Shown: positions 1-13,005, numbered from the stretch's first letter. The stretch is 64,000 bases of DNA from Coriolopsis trogii (GCA_020543525.1 JAHYIO010000006.1:806001-870000); one strand, 5' to 3'. Numbers and translations are program-made. The notes: a model not told the origin generated them from the sequence alone.

Positions 1-36
1 TCCACCTTCTACTACTCCGGTGCTCTACCTGCTGTC

Positions 37-1819
37 ATGTCCAGTCGCCGCACACGATTCCATCTGCTGAGGGGAATGTTTGTGTCCTCATCGCTTTTTA
101 TGCCAATCATTTGCGCCGCAGGAAACAATACGTGCTTGAGTGGCGAGTTGGACTGGTACACAAATGTAGTCGGGGAGACGCCATGTGAGTTCATCTCTCC
201 TGTGCTTACTACAGGCGCTGATAGTACCGTGGCATGCAGGCATGACTTACCAACGCCTACAGAAAATCTGCTGGACAGACTGTACACATGATCCTCTGCC
301 ATTTCATCACACTGATCTCATCCTAGTTTCCGTGTTCTATCTGGCAGACGAAGTGCCAGTGCTCGAGATAAACCCTCCAGGAACTATTTGCGGTTCTCCC
401 GGCGGAGGTAGTCGTGAGTGTCCCATGCGAAATATAAAATACCCTGATTTGAGTAAGATTGCCTTTACAGCCGACTGCTGCTGCAACTCCGTTTCATGGT
501 TTCTGAGCATGTTATGCTTGAAGTGCGTCGGCCGAACCAGCGCGGACAAGTGTCTCATTAGGTTCTCATAGTTGTCAACATACTCCATTGGGAGCCAACA
601 TCGACACAATTAAGCCTTCGGCCTACGCTGCTTACTTGTCAGGATGCGCAGGCACCCTGCCGGAAGGTGGCACGGCAATACCGTGAGACTTTCTCCGTAC
701 GGTCTATATTGTCTGCAGCCATGCTCATCCCTACGACCTAGGATAAGTGCTGGCATACAGAATGCAATTTGTGAGCGCGGGATCCGTATCGACGATTACC
801 TATACAACTTCCTATGGGCTGACGGTATTTGGTACGTTTAGTCGATATACCTTTGCACGGATGTTGATCTGATACGGCTCTCGAAGGTATTAGTGAGTCA
901 AACAATGTTCGCCGCTAGAGAGCTTTCGCACTAACGAGCTTGGGGAGAAGCAAGTATACACGTGAGGCAATGATCAAGGAGCATGCGAAGACCAATAATC
1001 AATCATTCACACACTGTCCCGACGACAGTGTTCTCCCTCTTGCTGTCTCTATCGGCGCTGCTACATCTACTCGAAGCGACGATCCAGTGAGCACACCTTA
1101 TACCACAGAAACTGTTACCTACGCCTCCTTAACTAATCAGTGATCATTTCACACAGTCGGCCACCACATCTCCTTCTGTTTCAAGTACAGGTAGCATTGA
1201 GCCGAAGCCTCGAATTGGACCCATCGTTGGCGGAGTGGTCGGAGGCCTCGCGATATTGCTTCTGATCGGTCTAGGATCCTTTTTGGTGGGCAGACGGCGG
1301 CGTGGACTTGCCGATAGAGGGTATGACGCCCGTCAAGCACCAATAATGCACTCCGAGATGACAACCCCAGCCCTCGCTGTGGACGCGAACTACCCAAGAT
1401 CAGGTGCTTGCATTTCGTACTCTCAGCTCTGCCTGGTGCTTATATAGTTTTATCATCAAGGGACAAACGCCTTCGTGAATCTGCTCAACCGTACAGGCTC
1501 TCCGTTGATCTTGCACGACCCGCCTCCTCAAGTCTACGACCCATACGCAGCTAGGCCCTCCTATGCAGGAAATTCCAGCCAATGTCCTTTGCGTACATCC
1601 GGATCACCCCCGCCGGCGTATCCAGGGCGACCAGCTTCGTCTGTATCCGGGTCGTCTGGGTTGGAGTACTTGAGCGCGGCTACCTCGCACTCGGGGTCGT
1701 CCATGAGAGACGAGAGGCTTTCGGCCAGCTCTGACGCGCTTCTGTCAGCTCTACCACGGTCGCCGTCAACGGAAAAGTCGGATACAGATGCAATCTCGTT
1801 CCATTTCATCATGGGATGA
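37..1819 (+). CDS. Cys-rich single-pass membrane protein, paralogue of the gene at 18408-20546
   Basis: Multi-exon gene. Exon 1 (37-184) opens with ATG and a signal-peptide-like hydrophobic stretch (FVSSSLFMPIICAA), then a Cys-rich segment with the motif ELDWYTNVVGETPC. Exon 2 is 240-281 and exon 3 is 348-407; the phases agree. A further exon near 474-520 encodes DCCCNSVSWFLSMLCLK. One transmembrane helix (IVGGVVGGLAILLLIGLGSF, about 1220-1290) is followed by GRRRR, giving an N-out topology. The last exon (about 1475-1819) is a Ser/Pro-rich cytosolic tail. I do not recognise a named domain. The layout of signal peptide, Cys-rich ectodomain, one helix and disordered tail resembles fungal wall or surface sensors, but that is inference only. 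Exon borders between 520 and 1475 are approximate. The promoter is cut by the window edge. Confidence 0.6.
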
Positions 1820-2057
1820 GCGAAATAACGTTGATGTGGACTATGTGAGCTCTTCTTGAGTGAGTGGGTTGAACATCACAGCTCCGTCTTTCGTTGCGTG
1901 ATGGTTAGAATGTCACTCAATTTGTGAATGATGAGGATCATAACGTTCGCATCAAATTGACCCGACACTTCGACGCTCAGTCTGTGTATGCGTGTATCCT
2001 CATGTCTATGAACCGAGAGTCGTATCTGGGATACGCATATGCAGGGATGTACTCGCT

Positions 2058-4345
2058 CTACGGCGTGTATCGGAAGTCAGGGGCCTTGCCAAACCAGAAT
2101 CGCAGTCAGTTATCTGCAGCTCCGTCAACGCCCCAATTGCTCACCTCGTCTGCATAGTCCGAAGTGTCCACAGTGGCGTTCGGCGTAGGCCTCCCATGCA
2201 GTCTGTCTCTGCGCCCGTTCTCTCTACGGAAGTGCAGCTGCGTTTGGGAAGGTGAGCGAGGACTGTGAACCATTCAGGTAATCCGAGATCTCACTGTCAA
2301 GACTAGCGCGATGATTGCTCCAAAGAATTGCAGGGCACAGGTCACCCCGAAACCATTGCTAGTGGATTTGAACAAATCATGAGCCGTCTATCCCATCTCA
2401 GTTGACTCAGACGAACTCACATATAGCGCGGCCCATCCGTCAACGGGAAGAGGTGAGATCCTAACACACTTCCGACTTGTCCTAGGGACATGTAGAGCGG
2501 CATGCCTGCGGCTCGCTTTGTCTCAGACCCCAGGTTATGTGAGACTGCTGACGCATATTCGGTAAGCATGAGCTCCGTGAAAAGTATTGTTGAGAGGAGA
2601 AGGACGCACACCACGACAGAATGATGCCAATCGTACAGTACGCCCCCGTTGTGATACAGAACGTCGCAAAGTACCGAACGTGGTTGTTCGACGTCACGAC
2701 GAGAAGCAAACTGCGACGGCCATCACGCATGCGTGTCAATAAGCAGACCGTGCGGTCGAGTCGTTGTCGCACCTGAGACTTACATATATCCGACCCCGCC
2801 GAGGACGCATGCGAGAGCCACGAAAATTCCTCGGCTCTGTATTCGATCGGATACGTACGACGTTGCGCACAGGACCAGCGCGGCTACTGCATATGGTGGT
2901 ACTGTGAGCAGCTGTGCAATAGCGTTGGCTACAAGCATGGGTGCTATCAGCCTTCGTGATGCGATCCTAACACAGTCCATGTCGACTCACTGAACCCGAA
3001 GGTCTTAATGATAGTGGGCAAGAATGCCGTGATACCCCCCGTCGCCGTGTTTGCTCCAATAAACATGACAGCCGCGCAGTATATCTAATGCACCAAATGT
3101 TAAGCAAAATACTCGTTCACCGGAGATGGCACAGCGTATGTCCGCACCTTCCAGTCTTTGAATGCGAAGATGATATGCTCTGTATAGACGCAATCTGAGT
3201 GTGAGTGCACATTCTCGCAGGAGGGTCCGACAACTCACTCACTTTTGCGTAATACTCTTCCCACATCCGCTCTACTGCCCCGATTCGCCCTCTCCATCGC
3301 AACCTCACGCTCCTCCTCCGTGAACAACGTCGTCTTCTCCGGGCGATTTGGTAGCACGAACATCGCGCATACACCGAGCAGTACCGTTGGCACTCGTTCA
3401 ATCAGGAACAAAAGCCTCCAGTTTGCAATCGCTGTGTGGACGTGCTGGATCCCGAACGCGATAAGCCCGCCGAAAGCGCCAGCGATCGCGGCGAACCCGA
3501 ACCACGACGCTGTCCTGAGGCCCATCTCCTCTCGAGTGTAAAAGAGACCTGCCGTGCGCCTCAACATGCGCATTTTATGCTTGTTGGAGTACGAAAGGGG
3601 GTATGGTAGTGGAGTGTGACGTACAGAAATAGAGCGGGAACCCGGGGCTGAATGCTGCTTCGAACACCCCCAGTCCAACGCGAGCGACGACGATGCCTGC
3701 AAAGTTATATGCCGTGGACTGACCAGGATTCTGCAGTTAGAAGGCACGACTACTCGCACAAGCCGGACGTACCATGAGTACGGAGCAGAGACCCCAACCG
3801 ATCGCGACGCATCCCAGCCATATGCGAGGAGGACAGAGCTTCGAGAGGAGGGTGGCTGGAACTTGACACAAGATCTGCGCAACCCGTGATGTGTCCCAGT
3901 CGCTCAAAGGAGTGATATGGGCAAGAACTCACATATGGGAAGAAGAACGCAGAGGTGACCCAGTCGAACTGGACGCCGGTTGGATCTCCATGCAGTATGT
4001 CTTCCGACAGTCCTTGCAGACGGGCGTTCCCGATATTTGACCTGTCCAAGTCTACCCCAGGCGCGCGCGAGCCAAGTGAGAGAGTATGCTGAGCACTCAG
4101 AGTCTTTAAGAGAATAGTATATGCCTGAACTCACAAGAAAACAGATACATGACGCAGAGCAAGGGCATGATCTGTCGATCCAGTTTCCTCACTAGTCGGC
4201 GCTCCACCTCCTCTTTCGCCTTCGAAGCTTGACGATCTGAAGGAGAGACGTACTCGACTTGCTCTTCACGTTCTTCAAGTTGACCGACGTTCTTCTCCGT
4301 CTCGTTCGGGGTAGAACCGTCGGATTGTGAGATCGTAGCAGGCAT
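2058..4345 (-). CDS. MFS transporter, ACS/Dal5-like (allantoate/nicotinate permease type), tandem copy 1
   Basis: Plasma-membrane anion:cation symporter family carrier with about 12 predicted helices. The start chosen is the ATG at 4345, matching the short acidic N-terminus of the neighbouring copy. Family signatures are visible: RLVRKLDRQIMPLL before helix 1, DRSNIGNARLQGL after it, an exon with AGAFGGLIAFGIQHVHTA and ANWRLLFLIERVPTVLLG, then VLPNRPEKTTLF in the central loop. Later exons read NLGSETKRAAGMPLYMSLGQ and the C-terminus DFRYTP followed by TAG at 2058. The gene has about 13 exons by comparison with the adjacent copy; introns are 50-60 nt. Substrates in this family include allantoate, nicotinate, vitamins and small peptides, and cannot be assigned from sequence alone. 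It lies 537 bp from the next copy, same strand. It converges with the upstream membrane-protein gene. Confidence 0.85.
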
Positions 4346-4882
4346 GACTATGCAGGACAGAGAGGACGAGGACTGAAGATGAGGGCGCAGTGACGCCTCC
4401 ATCTCTTTACCTCGGCACTTGATCCCGTTATAAACTGAACTGCACGCATCGCTCCACTGGCTCTCAGCCAGCGTTGAGTGATGCTTCTGCTCGGCTGTAG
4501 TGCGCGATGCTCTCTTCTCCGTCAAAACCGAGGTCATTTGACAGCCTTGTCTATATGCGCGTGCGAAGGTTTCGTGAATGTATTCTGGTCCCCTGGCCCC
4601 CGAGAACACCAACGTTGCGCGAATTCCGGAAGAACGTATCAATGAAGTAGGAATGAAAGCTTCGCCAATCGCTCGCTCAGCTGCCTTCACGATTTTGCGC
4701 TGGATAACGGCATTGGCGGAGCGCAGGAGAGGGTACACGTGAAGTATGGACTTCCACGGTCTGTCGTGCACGAACTCTTCGATACCCCGCGGTATCGTGT
4801 TGTATGTATACGCACCAATCGCATCAACATCGCGGCTTCTATGATGAACACGACAGCCTGGTAAGTTCACGAACAACGGTCG
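4346..4882. other. Intergenic spacer between the tandem MFS genes
   Basis: Holds the promoter of copy 1 and the 3' end of copy 2. ORFs here are out of frame with either transporter and show no domain. I see no other gene. Confidence 0.6.
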
Positions 4883-7031
4883 TCATGGTGTATATCTGAA
4901 CTCGTGCGCCTGCGTGACGCATGTTGAGCGCATATGTCCGATATGCAGGGACAAGAACGTACCTCATCTGCAAGCTCTGAGGTGTCCACGCTGGCGTTTC
5001 TGTCGGGCTTCCCGTACTCTCGGTCTCTGCGCCTGTTCTCCTTGTGATAGTAGACCTAGGATGCATACTGTTCAGTGCCAATATAACTCTCGAGACTGGG
5101 AATAACGTACACCGACGACTATGGCAGCAGTACCTCCGAGGAATTGTAATGCAGAGTTGGCTGCAAACCCCTTTCTGTGGACGGATGGCCCGACGGAGGT
5201 CAGAAAACAATACGAACAAGTATTGAAGAAAGCCCACATATAACGCGGCCCTTCGATCGAGGGGAACAAATGCGACCCTAGGATGGCCCCGCATTGTCCC
5301 AGTGACATGTAGAGCGGAAGGCCTGCCGCGCGTTTCGTTTCGGACCCGAGGTTATGGGAGTCTGCATTCAGTGTATGCGAGTGGTAGAAGAGCGGGAGAG
5401 TATAGTGCAGTGCGACTTACACCACGCGAGAATGATACCGATCTCGTTGTATGCGCCGATCGTGATGCAGAAGATAGCAAAGTAGCGGATGTGGGGATCG
5501 GTGACTGCAAGCAAGAGACTGGATACGTGTGATACCGAGTGAGCGGAGAGTCTGCGACGAGGCGGAGGTGTGAACGTACATGTAGCCGATGCCTCCGACC
5601 ACGCACGACGCTGCCAAGAATGCGCCTCGATTCTGCAGCCTATCCGAAGCATAGAGAGTCGACAACATAATCATTAATGCGACAGCATATGGCGGCACGG
5701 TGAGTAGTTGAGCGAGTGCATTGGCTAACGACGAGACTACGTCAGCGTGTACCCGAGTGGCAGATCCAATGTCACGTACTGTATCCCAGCGTCGTGAGGA
5801 TTGTCGGCAGGAATGCAGTGATTCCAGAGCTCGCGCAGTTGGCTGCAAAGTACATCACTGCGCCTGCATATAGCTATATCGCTTCAGCATTCACGTCAAG
5901 AGCAGTTGTCCGCAAAGACACACTTTCCAATCTCTGAACACGATCATGATATGTTCTTGCATTCAGGATGAGCATAATAACATGTGGATCACTACGTGAA
6001 CTCACTCTTCTGTAGCATCCGTCCGACATCAGCCTTCGTGCCTCGATTCATTCGCTCGAGGGCGAGTTCCCGCTCTGTGCTGTTGAATATGCTCGTCTCC
6101 TCTGGACGGTTCGGCAGCACGAACATTGCACAGAAGCCCAGAATTATTGTGGGTACTCCCTCAATGATGAACAGAAATCGCCAGTTGGCGATCGCGACAT
6201 GTACATGCTGTATCCCGAAGGCGATCAAGCCGCTGATTGCGCCTGCGACTGTCGCAAACCCGAACCAGTACGCTGTGCGCATACCGATCTCTTCTCGGGT
6301 GTAGAAGAGGGCTATATGCGCGGATTCAGCACTAGAAAAGGAAAGACAGTAGCGAGGGCTTACATAGATACAACGGGAATGTGGGACTGAAGACGGCTTC
6401 AAACATCCCCAGCCCGAGACGCGCAACCATTAGGCCTGAGAAATCAAAAGCGGTGGACTTGCGGCGACTCTGTATAAGACCGCAGAAATCTCATGTGTAT
6501 GAGAAGTGGACATACCATGAGAGCAGAACACAGGCCCCAGCCGACAGCTGTACATCCAATCCATATGCGAGGAGGACACAACTTGGATAGGAGAATAGCC
6601 GGGAAGAGACTCAAGACCTGCGAATGCAATCAATCGAGTAATTCATCATAGGAGAAGAGAAATCTACTCACAAACGAGAAGAAGAACGCCGAGTTTATCC
6701 AGTCAAACAATACTCCGGTTGGATCTCCCTTCAACGCATCGCGGGGAAGACCCTGTAGGCGCGCATTCCCCAGGTTCGTCCTGTCTAGATCTGTTGCATA
6801 CTTCAGCGGCTGAGGAAAGCGGAAGAACGCCCTAAACATACAGGCGAAGAGGTACATGATGCCTATCATGGGCATTATGCGCCTGTCTAACTTCCTCACC
6901 AGCCGCTTCTCCGCCTCTTTTCTTGACACACGCGAGGCAGAAGAGGACACGGGCTCTACCGGATGCACATCCACTCCAGCTGGGTCCTTCTCATCTTGCA
7001 GTGTGGCCAAGGGATCGGCTTCGAAGGGCAT
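4883..7031 (-). CDS. MFS transporter, ACS/Dal5-like, tandem copy 2 (495 aa, 13 exons)
   Basis: I resolved 13 exons that close in frame: 7031-6842, 6790-6672, 6617-6516, 6457-6364, 6311-6006, 5955-5924, 5873-5780, 5724-5580, 5518-5421, 5361-5238, 5174-5111, 5055-4963 and 4909-4883, giving 495 residues, the usual length for this family. Signatures match copy 1: RLVRKLDRRIMPMIGIMYLF, DRTNLGNARLQGL, AGAISGLIAFGIQHVHVA, VLPNRPEETSIF, NLGSETKRAAGLPLYMSLGQ and a C-terminal HEFRYTP. The cytosolic N-terminus (about 45 residues) is acidic and Ser-rich. Proton-coupled uptake of an organic anion or vitamin-like molecule at the plasma membrane is known for the family; the substrate here is unknown. Order, strand and shared exon structure show a tandem duplication with copy 1. 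Confidence 0.9.
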
Positions 7032-8297
7032 CGTGGACCGTAGGGTGTGGAAGAGCCAGGAAGCCCGCCGGCAGGGAGTACCCAAGACCGGGGCACCTGT
7101 TCTTATGTAGTCCCGTACACTGCATCGAGTGCCTGCCTCAGAGCAGGTAGAAGAACCACCGAGGGACTCTGTTTTGAGCGGAGGTGGAAAGAGGACCATT
7201 TGATTGGATACATGCAGGAGGCCGGTCGAGCGCTATTCGAAGACTGGCGTGGGTGGGGATGAGGCAAGAGTTGGCTTCGATGGCGACGTTAACTTTGGAT
7301 GAGGCTTCAGTAAGCAGTAGTCAGGCATATATACATCAGTTTTACGCCAGAATATTGACCTTGATCAGTAACTCCATGACAATGCACGAAATCGTGAATA
7401 AAGATTGCAGCGTGTCTCGTCAGACTTGGGACAACTTGCTGGGGGAATCGGCAGTCTGCCTCGGCTAAATGCGAGTGTCTGTGAGTGGTAGTCGGATTCG
7501 AGAGTATAGCCAGCGTGCACTTACCATTCCAGGTTATCTAGGGAGTACTGTGAGGTCCACTTTGTGTCGAGTCTGAGGGAACATTGACACCGTGGAAGGT
7601 CCAGCGCTTGAGCGAGCAACGCGTGATCACGGAGTTTGCCGTGGGGAACTCTAGTCACTGGCCAATCCCTCGTTCTCAGAGTCTCACTCCTTCGCCACGC
7701 CCTCAACGTCGCCCAGATCTGCTTGTGTCTCATGCTTGCCTTGCTTTTTTGTCGCGGTAATAACTGGCTGTAGAAAGGGAGACAGCGCGGACCCAGCGGT
7801 GAGCTTCCAGCCACAGAATTTCCGTCGGCAACCCACGGTTTCCTCTATCGTCCTCTGATTACCATTATAAACACAATGCTGCAGCTTTTCTGTCCAATAA
7901 GGTCTTGTTTATTACACAGGCTGTACTTGCGTGGGCATCGCCGATGACGTTTCCCTAAGTCTCGGCCGGGGGGTTCTAGGCGGTGTTCTGGCTCAATGAC
8001 CGTTGGTTGATATTCAGCCGCTGCTTTCTTGTCAACGTCAGCGGCTAGCTCTGCTGTTATTTGTTGCTATGCCGCAGAATCTAGAGAGTTAGAGTCACGG
8101 CTCTTTAGAGGGGAACAATTCTTCCAAGCCGTCGTTTGAGGCACAGACGGCGTCGAGAAGTAAGGTTTGGGGTCCGCTCAGAGAGTAGAGCTTCCATTTC
8201 CTGTTTGTATCCGCAGAGGGACAAACTCCAGATTATGCGGATATAACGGAGACTGGGAGAAATAGATGTCATAAACTCATCCGGCATTTTCTCCTGC
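7032..8297. other. Gene-free stretch (1.27 kb)
   Basis: Contains the MFS copy 2 promoter and the leader of the next zinc-finger gene. Short ORFs such as 7521-7814 (-) show no domain, helix or splice pattern that I can support. Confidence 0.5.
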
Positions 8298-9042
8298 ATG
8301 CTCACGATGGACAGAGAGCAGTATTTCGGCAACTTGGCCTATTTCGCAGACATGGAGCAAACATGGCAGCAGCCCGAGGGAGAGCAGGCTGATGGACCCC
8401 AGCTGGGTCGGACGGGATGGACCGATGTGTCCGGCACATTTTTGCCCTTATCAGGCGAGTTCAGTCCAGTATACATGCCCCAATTCCCCCCCACCGTCAG
8501 CCAGTTCCCAGAACTCTTCCTCTCTGAGCCCGTCCTCGCCGACCGCGGATACTGGATCCCATCGCCGTCGTCTGCCGCACCGGCGGGCTCCCAGCAGTCG
8601 TTCGAGCTCTCCACCCACGGCCCTCCTCAGTCGGACCAATACACTGCGTCGTTTTGGCCTACGCCTCCGGTGGATGTGGGTCCGGAGACTACCGTCCAGG
8701 GGAATGTCCCGGGATCATCCACTCAATCTGCTCAATCCTCAATTCCCCAGACGCCCTCAGTAACATGCCCCGTGTGTGGTAGGTGTAAGTACTAGCTTGT
8801 CGGATCAATTACGAAATAATCTTTACATTGTATCACCATTGGTTTTTTAAGCTTTCACCCGCAAAGGAAACATGCACGCACACCGAAGAGAAGTTCACGA
8901 CGCCTCGACTCTCCACCGTAAATATTGCCCTAGTCCACAGTGCAACAAGTCCTACCAGCGCACCAACGATCTGAAAAGACACATTAAAGAGAAGCACAGT
9001 ACGGTGCGTTGCAAAGTGGCTCCCTCCGTCTGTCCCCTCTAA
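8298..9042 (+). CDS. Two-finger C2H2 zinc-finger protein (copy 1)
   Basis: Two exons, 8298-8784 and 8852-9042, close in frame to 225 aa. The N-terminal 145 residues are Pro/Ser/Gln-rich with no domain and look like a disordered regulatory arm. The C-terminus carries two C2H2 fingers. Finger 1 is CPVC-x12-H-x4-H (GRSFTRKGNMHA between the pairs); finger 2 is C-x4-C-x12-H-x4-H with QRTNDLKRHIKEKH. The intron splits the Ser codon just after the first Cys pair (CGR|S), in phase 1. It is probably a nuclear DNA-binding regulator; the target is unknown. An alternative ending uses a GTGCGT donor at 9004 to add a short extra exon, changing only the last dozen residues. Upstream Met codons are possible; the second ATG (MDREQYF) is 9 nt downstream. 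Confidence 0.72.
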
Positions 9043-10643
9043 TTCACTTCCTTCTGCGCGACGATACCAGCCGGCACTTCTGGGGCGTAACTAAGTCCGG
9101 TGAGCAGTGCCCATGTGTGTGCATGGTCTGTCGTGCGGCAAACTTGGCCCATCGGTCGCTGGTCTCGACGAAGTGAACCTGAGACTCTCGGTGAGACTCT
9201 CCGTTTCGGATTGAATGCGGGCGCGCGCAAGGGGTGGCAGAAAAAGAGCAAGATGTCCTGGTCTGGTCACACTGGGTCTACGCTCCCATGGAGATGTCGT
9301 CGGTCCATGACGGACGAATCGGATGGGGGATGTGACCGCGGGGCGTGCCAGTGGATAGACGAATGGCGCCAGGTGTACGGGTGTCTCTCCTATTTCGCCG
9401 GTATCGTGCTAGGACATTCGGGCTACGTACTCCATTAGACTTGTCGGGCCATCCATTGTAACCCCAAATTTTCTCTCTGTCACGATGGTTTTGAAGATCT
9501 CCATTTACTCGGTCTCCTGCTCAGTGATATGAAAAAAAGTTACGTAGACTATGCAAGTCTCATAATAACATGTCCGAGATGATGACGACGATCATCCGGG
9601 TTCGTCAGAATCCGCCATGAATCTGAAGACAAATCCTCGGGACTTGCCCGGACCTCAGTGCGAGAGACCTTCGAGTAATACGCTGTCTCATTTCCAGCTC
9701 CGTAGGCCACTCGTAAACCCTATACACGTTGCGGCGCGGTCAAGTCGGTGCCCCATTCTGAAGCCTGCTCTCCGAATGGGACCCATACAGTGGCGCTCGA
9801 AAGTCCTGCACGTGGGAACTAGTCCCATGATGTTTGTACGATATCTCGACCCATCCAAGCCTGTTTTGCTATGATTCAGGTGTGTATAGTGTCATTGGAC
9901 CTCCGTCTATTGCTGTGTAGTAGTTGTTAGGAAATGTGTCAATAAATGGTGTTCCTAGTAGGGTATGAAATATGATGTATTCTTAATATGTTATTTGAAT
10001 ATCTCAGTCCCCACTCATGCTCACCTCTTCGAACTTCGACATATATTACTGCTAATCAGTCTAGAGAGAGCCACACAAGAAGCCTGGGCCCAAAAATTCA
10101 CTGTACTGTAGAACCCACCAGGGACCAGCGCCTAAACACATGGGGTTTTGTCCCTTTACTTGATTGGTTCTGCGACCACTGCACGAATCTCTTCACATAT
10201 ACCACACATCTCTTGAGTAGCTACACACGCATCCATGACTGTGTGAATATTGGTGATCGGCCTTGGAATAGTCAAGATATGTCACAATCATTTGTGACCC
10301 CAGCCACGTGCAGGACTTTCGAGCGCCACTGTATATCACGACTGATGGGAAACCCACCTGACACACTTCGCCGCATCTGCACCCGACAGCGAATCCTCGA
10401 GGACACTCGCGCCTTCGGATTGTCTGCGGAGAACCCAGCACGTGAGTGTATTAGGGTTCGTCGGTTCACCAGCGCGATGTCCTCCTGCACACGGACAGGC
10501 AGTGTATGTATCTTGACGGGCACAGGTAGCGGATGTCTTCAGGAATTTACACAGGCCGTCGATATAAGATCTACGAGAGGTCAGGATACTGGCAAGGGCC
10601 CCCAATATTTCTTCACTCTTCGTTCTCCTCCGCATGCCTCTGT
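9043..10643. other. Gene-free stretch (1.6 kb)
   Basis: No ORF here shows a domain. The 308-codon ORF at 9988-10914 overlaps the next zinc-finger gene in another frame and has no recognisable feature. AT content is locally higher around 9880-10000. Confidence 0.45.
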
Positions 10644-11532
10644 ATGTATAACGACAACTTCTATCCTGACGTTTTTATGCCCTCTGGTCCCGGCTATGCA
10701 AGTGCCTTCCGGGTTATCAACGACAGCCCTTACACTGGCATTACGGGCGAGGATGGGCCATCGTCTTACTTGCTTCGGTACTTCGCTTCCTCTCAACATC
10801 CCGGTCTACAGGGCGAAATCGTTTCCCCGATTATCCCATATGATGATCACTTCCAAGCCGGTCATGGCCAGGTGTACTACCACGGCGATTGGGGTCCTCC
10901 TACGTATGTCTTGAGGACGCCTCCTCCGCCCATGGATCTGTATATTTCACCGTCTTCGGGTTACATCCCTTGCATGTAATCTCTCAATGCACCCCAATAC
11001 ATGACCTCACCTAAATCTACAGACGCACTCGAATCGTCCCTGATCCCACCTCAGGGTTTGAACGCATACTTGCACAATGACGACTACTCCTTCCCGAATT
11101 TGCCGGACTCCCAATCGCCCCATCTCTCGTCTCCAATCTCATTGTACACCGGTGAAGAGTCTGACAGCGAAGCGTCCAAGCTAGAATCATACTACACTCC
11201 GAGGTGGGACTACGGGAGCGACATCCTCTACTATGATTGCAAGATCTGCAATAAATGTACGCCGGAGAGTTGTTCGTGTATCATTTGGGGCTCATGACGC
11301 GCTAACGTATCACGTTGCAGCAATCAAGAACAGGGAGAGCAACTTCAATGCTCACCTCGAGACACACAAGAAGAATCGTCCCACCTTCCCATGTACCATC
11401 GATGGATGCAAACGGGAATACCTGCATACCAGAAGTCTTACCGCCCACCTCCGCACAGATCACAAGGGGCGAACCAAGATCGCGCTATATGAGACGCCAG
11501 TCTCGGACGATGGTACGCCCATCCATTGCTGA
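10644..11532 (+). CDS. Two-finger C2H2 zinc-finger protein (copy 2)
   Basis: Three exons: 10644 (or the in-frame ATG at 10533) to about 10959, 11023-11256 and 11321-11532. The last two are firm. Exon 1 probably ends at a weak GTTACA donor, the only one I found that keeps frame; it gives about 253 aa. The N-terminus is Tyr/Pro/Gly-rich and low complexity. Finger 1 begins CKICNK and ends HLETH; finger 2 is CTIDGC followed by KREYLHTRSLTAHLRTDH. As in copy 1, a phase-1 intron falls in the Ser codon immediately after the first Cys pair (CNK|S), which supports common descent. It is likely a nuclear DNA-binding protein of unknown target, adjacent to copy 1 on the same strand. Confidence 0.65.
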
Positions 11533-13005
11533 GGTTGTACATGCGGCAGGTGTGACACAACATCTCTTGCAGATGGCGAACACAACGCAGAACTCTCTGG
11601 CAGCTCCCGCGCTAGCCCATTAGGAGGAAAACCCTAGGATCCTTCGGACGACATGCCAAGCCACAAGCGGCATTTCATGTCGAGCAAAAGGATATTAGGA
11701 TTTTTGTCCTCATGGGCTGCTGGGACGGAACACCAGGCTCCGCATCTGCGCATCTGGTTCTGCTTCTGGACGTTTGTATCGATATCCTGCGTTATAGTCG
11801 TTGCATACATCGTTTTTGCCAAGTTTTGTCCTGGCACCAAATCCGAGATTGCGAGTCTGAGACCATCATTGAACTGGCGACTTCTGTCGCTAATGGGAGA
11901 TGACAGAAAGGACTGGGCGGACAGCATAAGCCCCATCAGAGGCTGACGATGGCCAGAAGGACACAAACAATCGAGACACACTAGCGCGACGAGATTACAT
12001 CGTCGCCCCCGGACAATCATCGATGACTCCGGAGACATCCCGCCTGACAGCGAAGACATCGTCTGCTAGATTTTACGAGCAGAGATCGACGAGTGAGGCT
12101 TCGTCGTCTTCGCTGAAGGACGACTACGGAAACGACCGAACATACCTCGGATAGCTCGAGTGTCGCCTTTACCACGGAGAGGCCATCGGGAGCGCTGGGT
12201 ATGTCATCGCAGGGATCGCTCTGCTGGAGTCGGGACGACGGTGTGGTGGTGGTGCAGACGGAGAGCCAATGCGGAGGTGGGTATGATCGTGTCCTTGGTG
12301 AGTATACTGATGAGATACTGCATAAGTACTCACCATGTACGTACTTTAACAGAGAATGAGCCTCCAGGCTGGTCCATTGGCAACAAAACACAATCAATTA
12401 CACATGGGGGGTGACCGTCCCTGAACTTCCTGCACCACGCCCATCCGTGTCGGAACCTATGGGATCGCTTGCGGAGGAGGCTGGTCACCCGTGGAGCATC
12501 GGAGTGCCAGATACTGAAGTGCCCAGGACAGTCATTCACTCGAGGCAGCGGGCGTGACGAGTTCCAAAATAAGGGGAGAGCCATCCTCAGTCCTTGCACC
12601 ACAATTGAGGGAGGATAACACAGGCGTGGTTCAGTATCCAGATTCCCGGGCGGCAGGTCGGTGGACCGAGGAGTGCGCATCGCTGGTGGTCCCTTCGTAG
12701 CCTCGAGGATGAATCCTGCCGCCACTATACCCAGTGTAGACAGTGTTGGCAACGATAGTCTTCGTCCGGCAGGATCGTGGTCGAGAGTCGAATGCGTTGC
12801 AAGGTACATGGCGCAGGGTAGGACTCAGAGAGAGGACGAATCTGACGATCACCAAGTCCGGTCTGAACGGAACGGCCAGCTCACGTGGTGCGTCCATATT
12901 CTCACGGGATCCATACGCGGAGTCGCGTTTACTGGGCGTCTTTCCTCTTTCGCCTCGCGATCGCTCTTGCGATTCTTGGTTTGTACATCTCGACTCTATG
13001 CATCC
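11533..13005. other. No confident gene (1.47 kb)
   Basis: Overlapping ORFs lie on both strands. On the minus strand 12017-12810 includes Pro/Ser/Thr-rich segments and a weak hydrophobic run (LSTLGIVAAGFILEA), faintly like the single-pass membrane genes nearby, but I could not build a spliced frame with a signal peptide. It could be a decayed copy. The right end holds the RAD52 promoter. Confidence 0.35.

Noticed and set aside
9988..10914. 308-codon ORF on the plus strand
   Set aside because: It overlaps the zinc-finger gene in another frame, has scattered composition and no domain or splice support.
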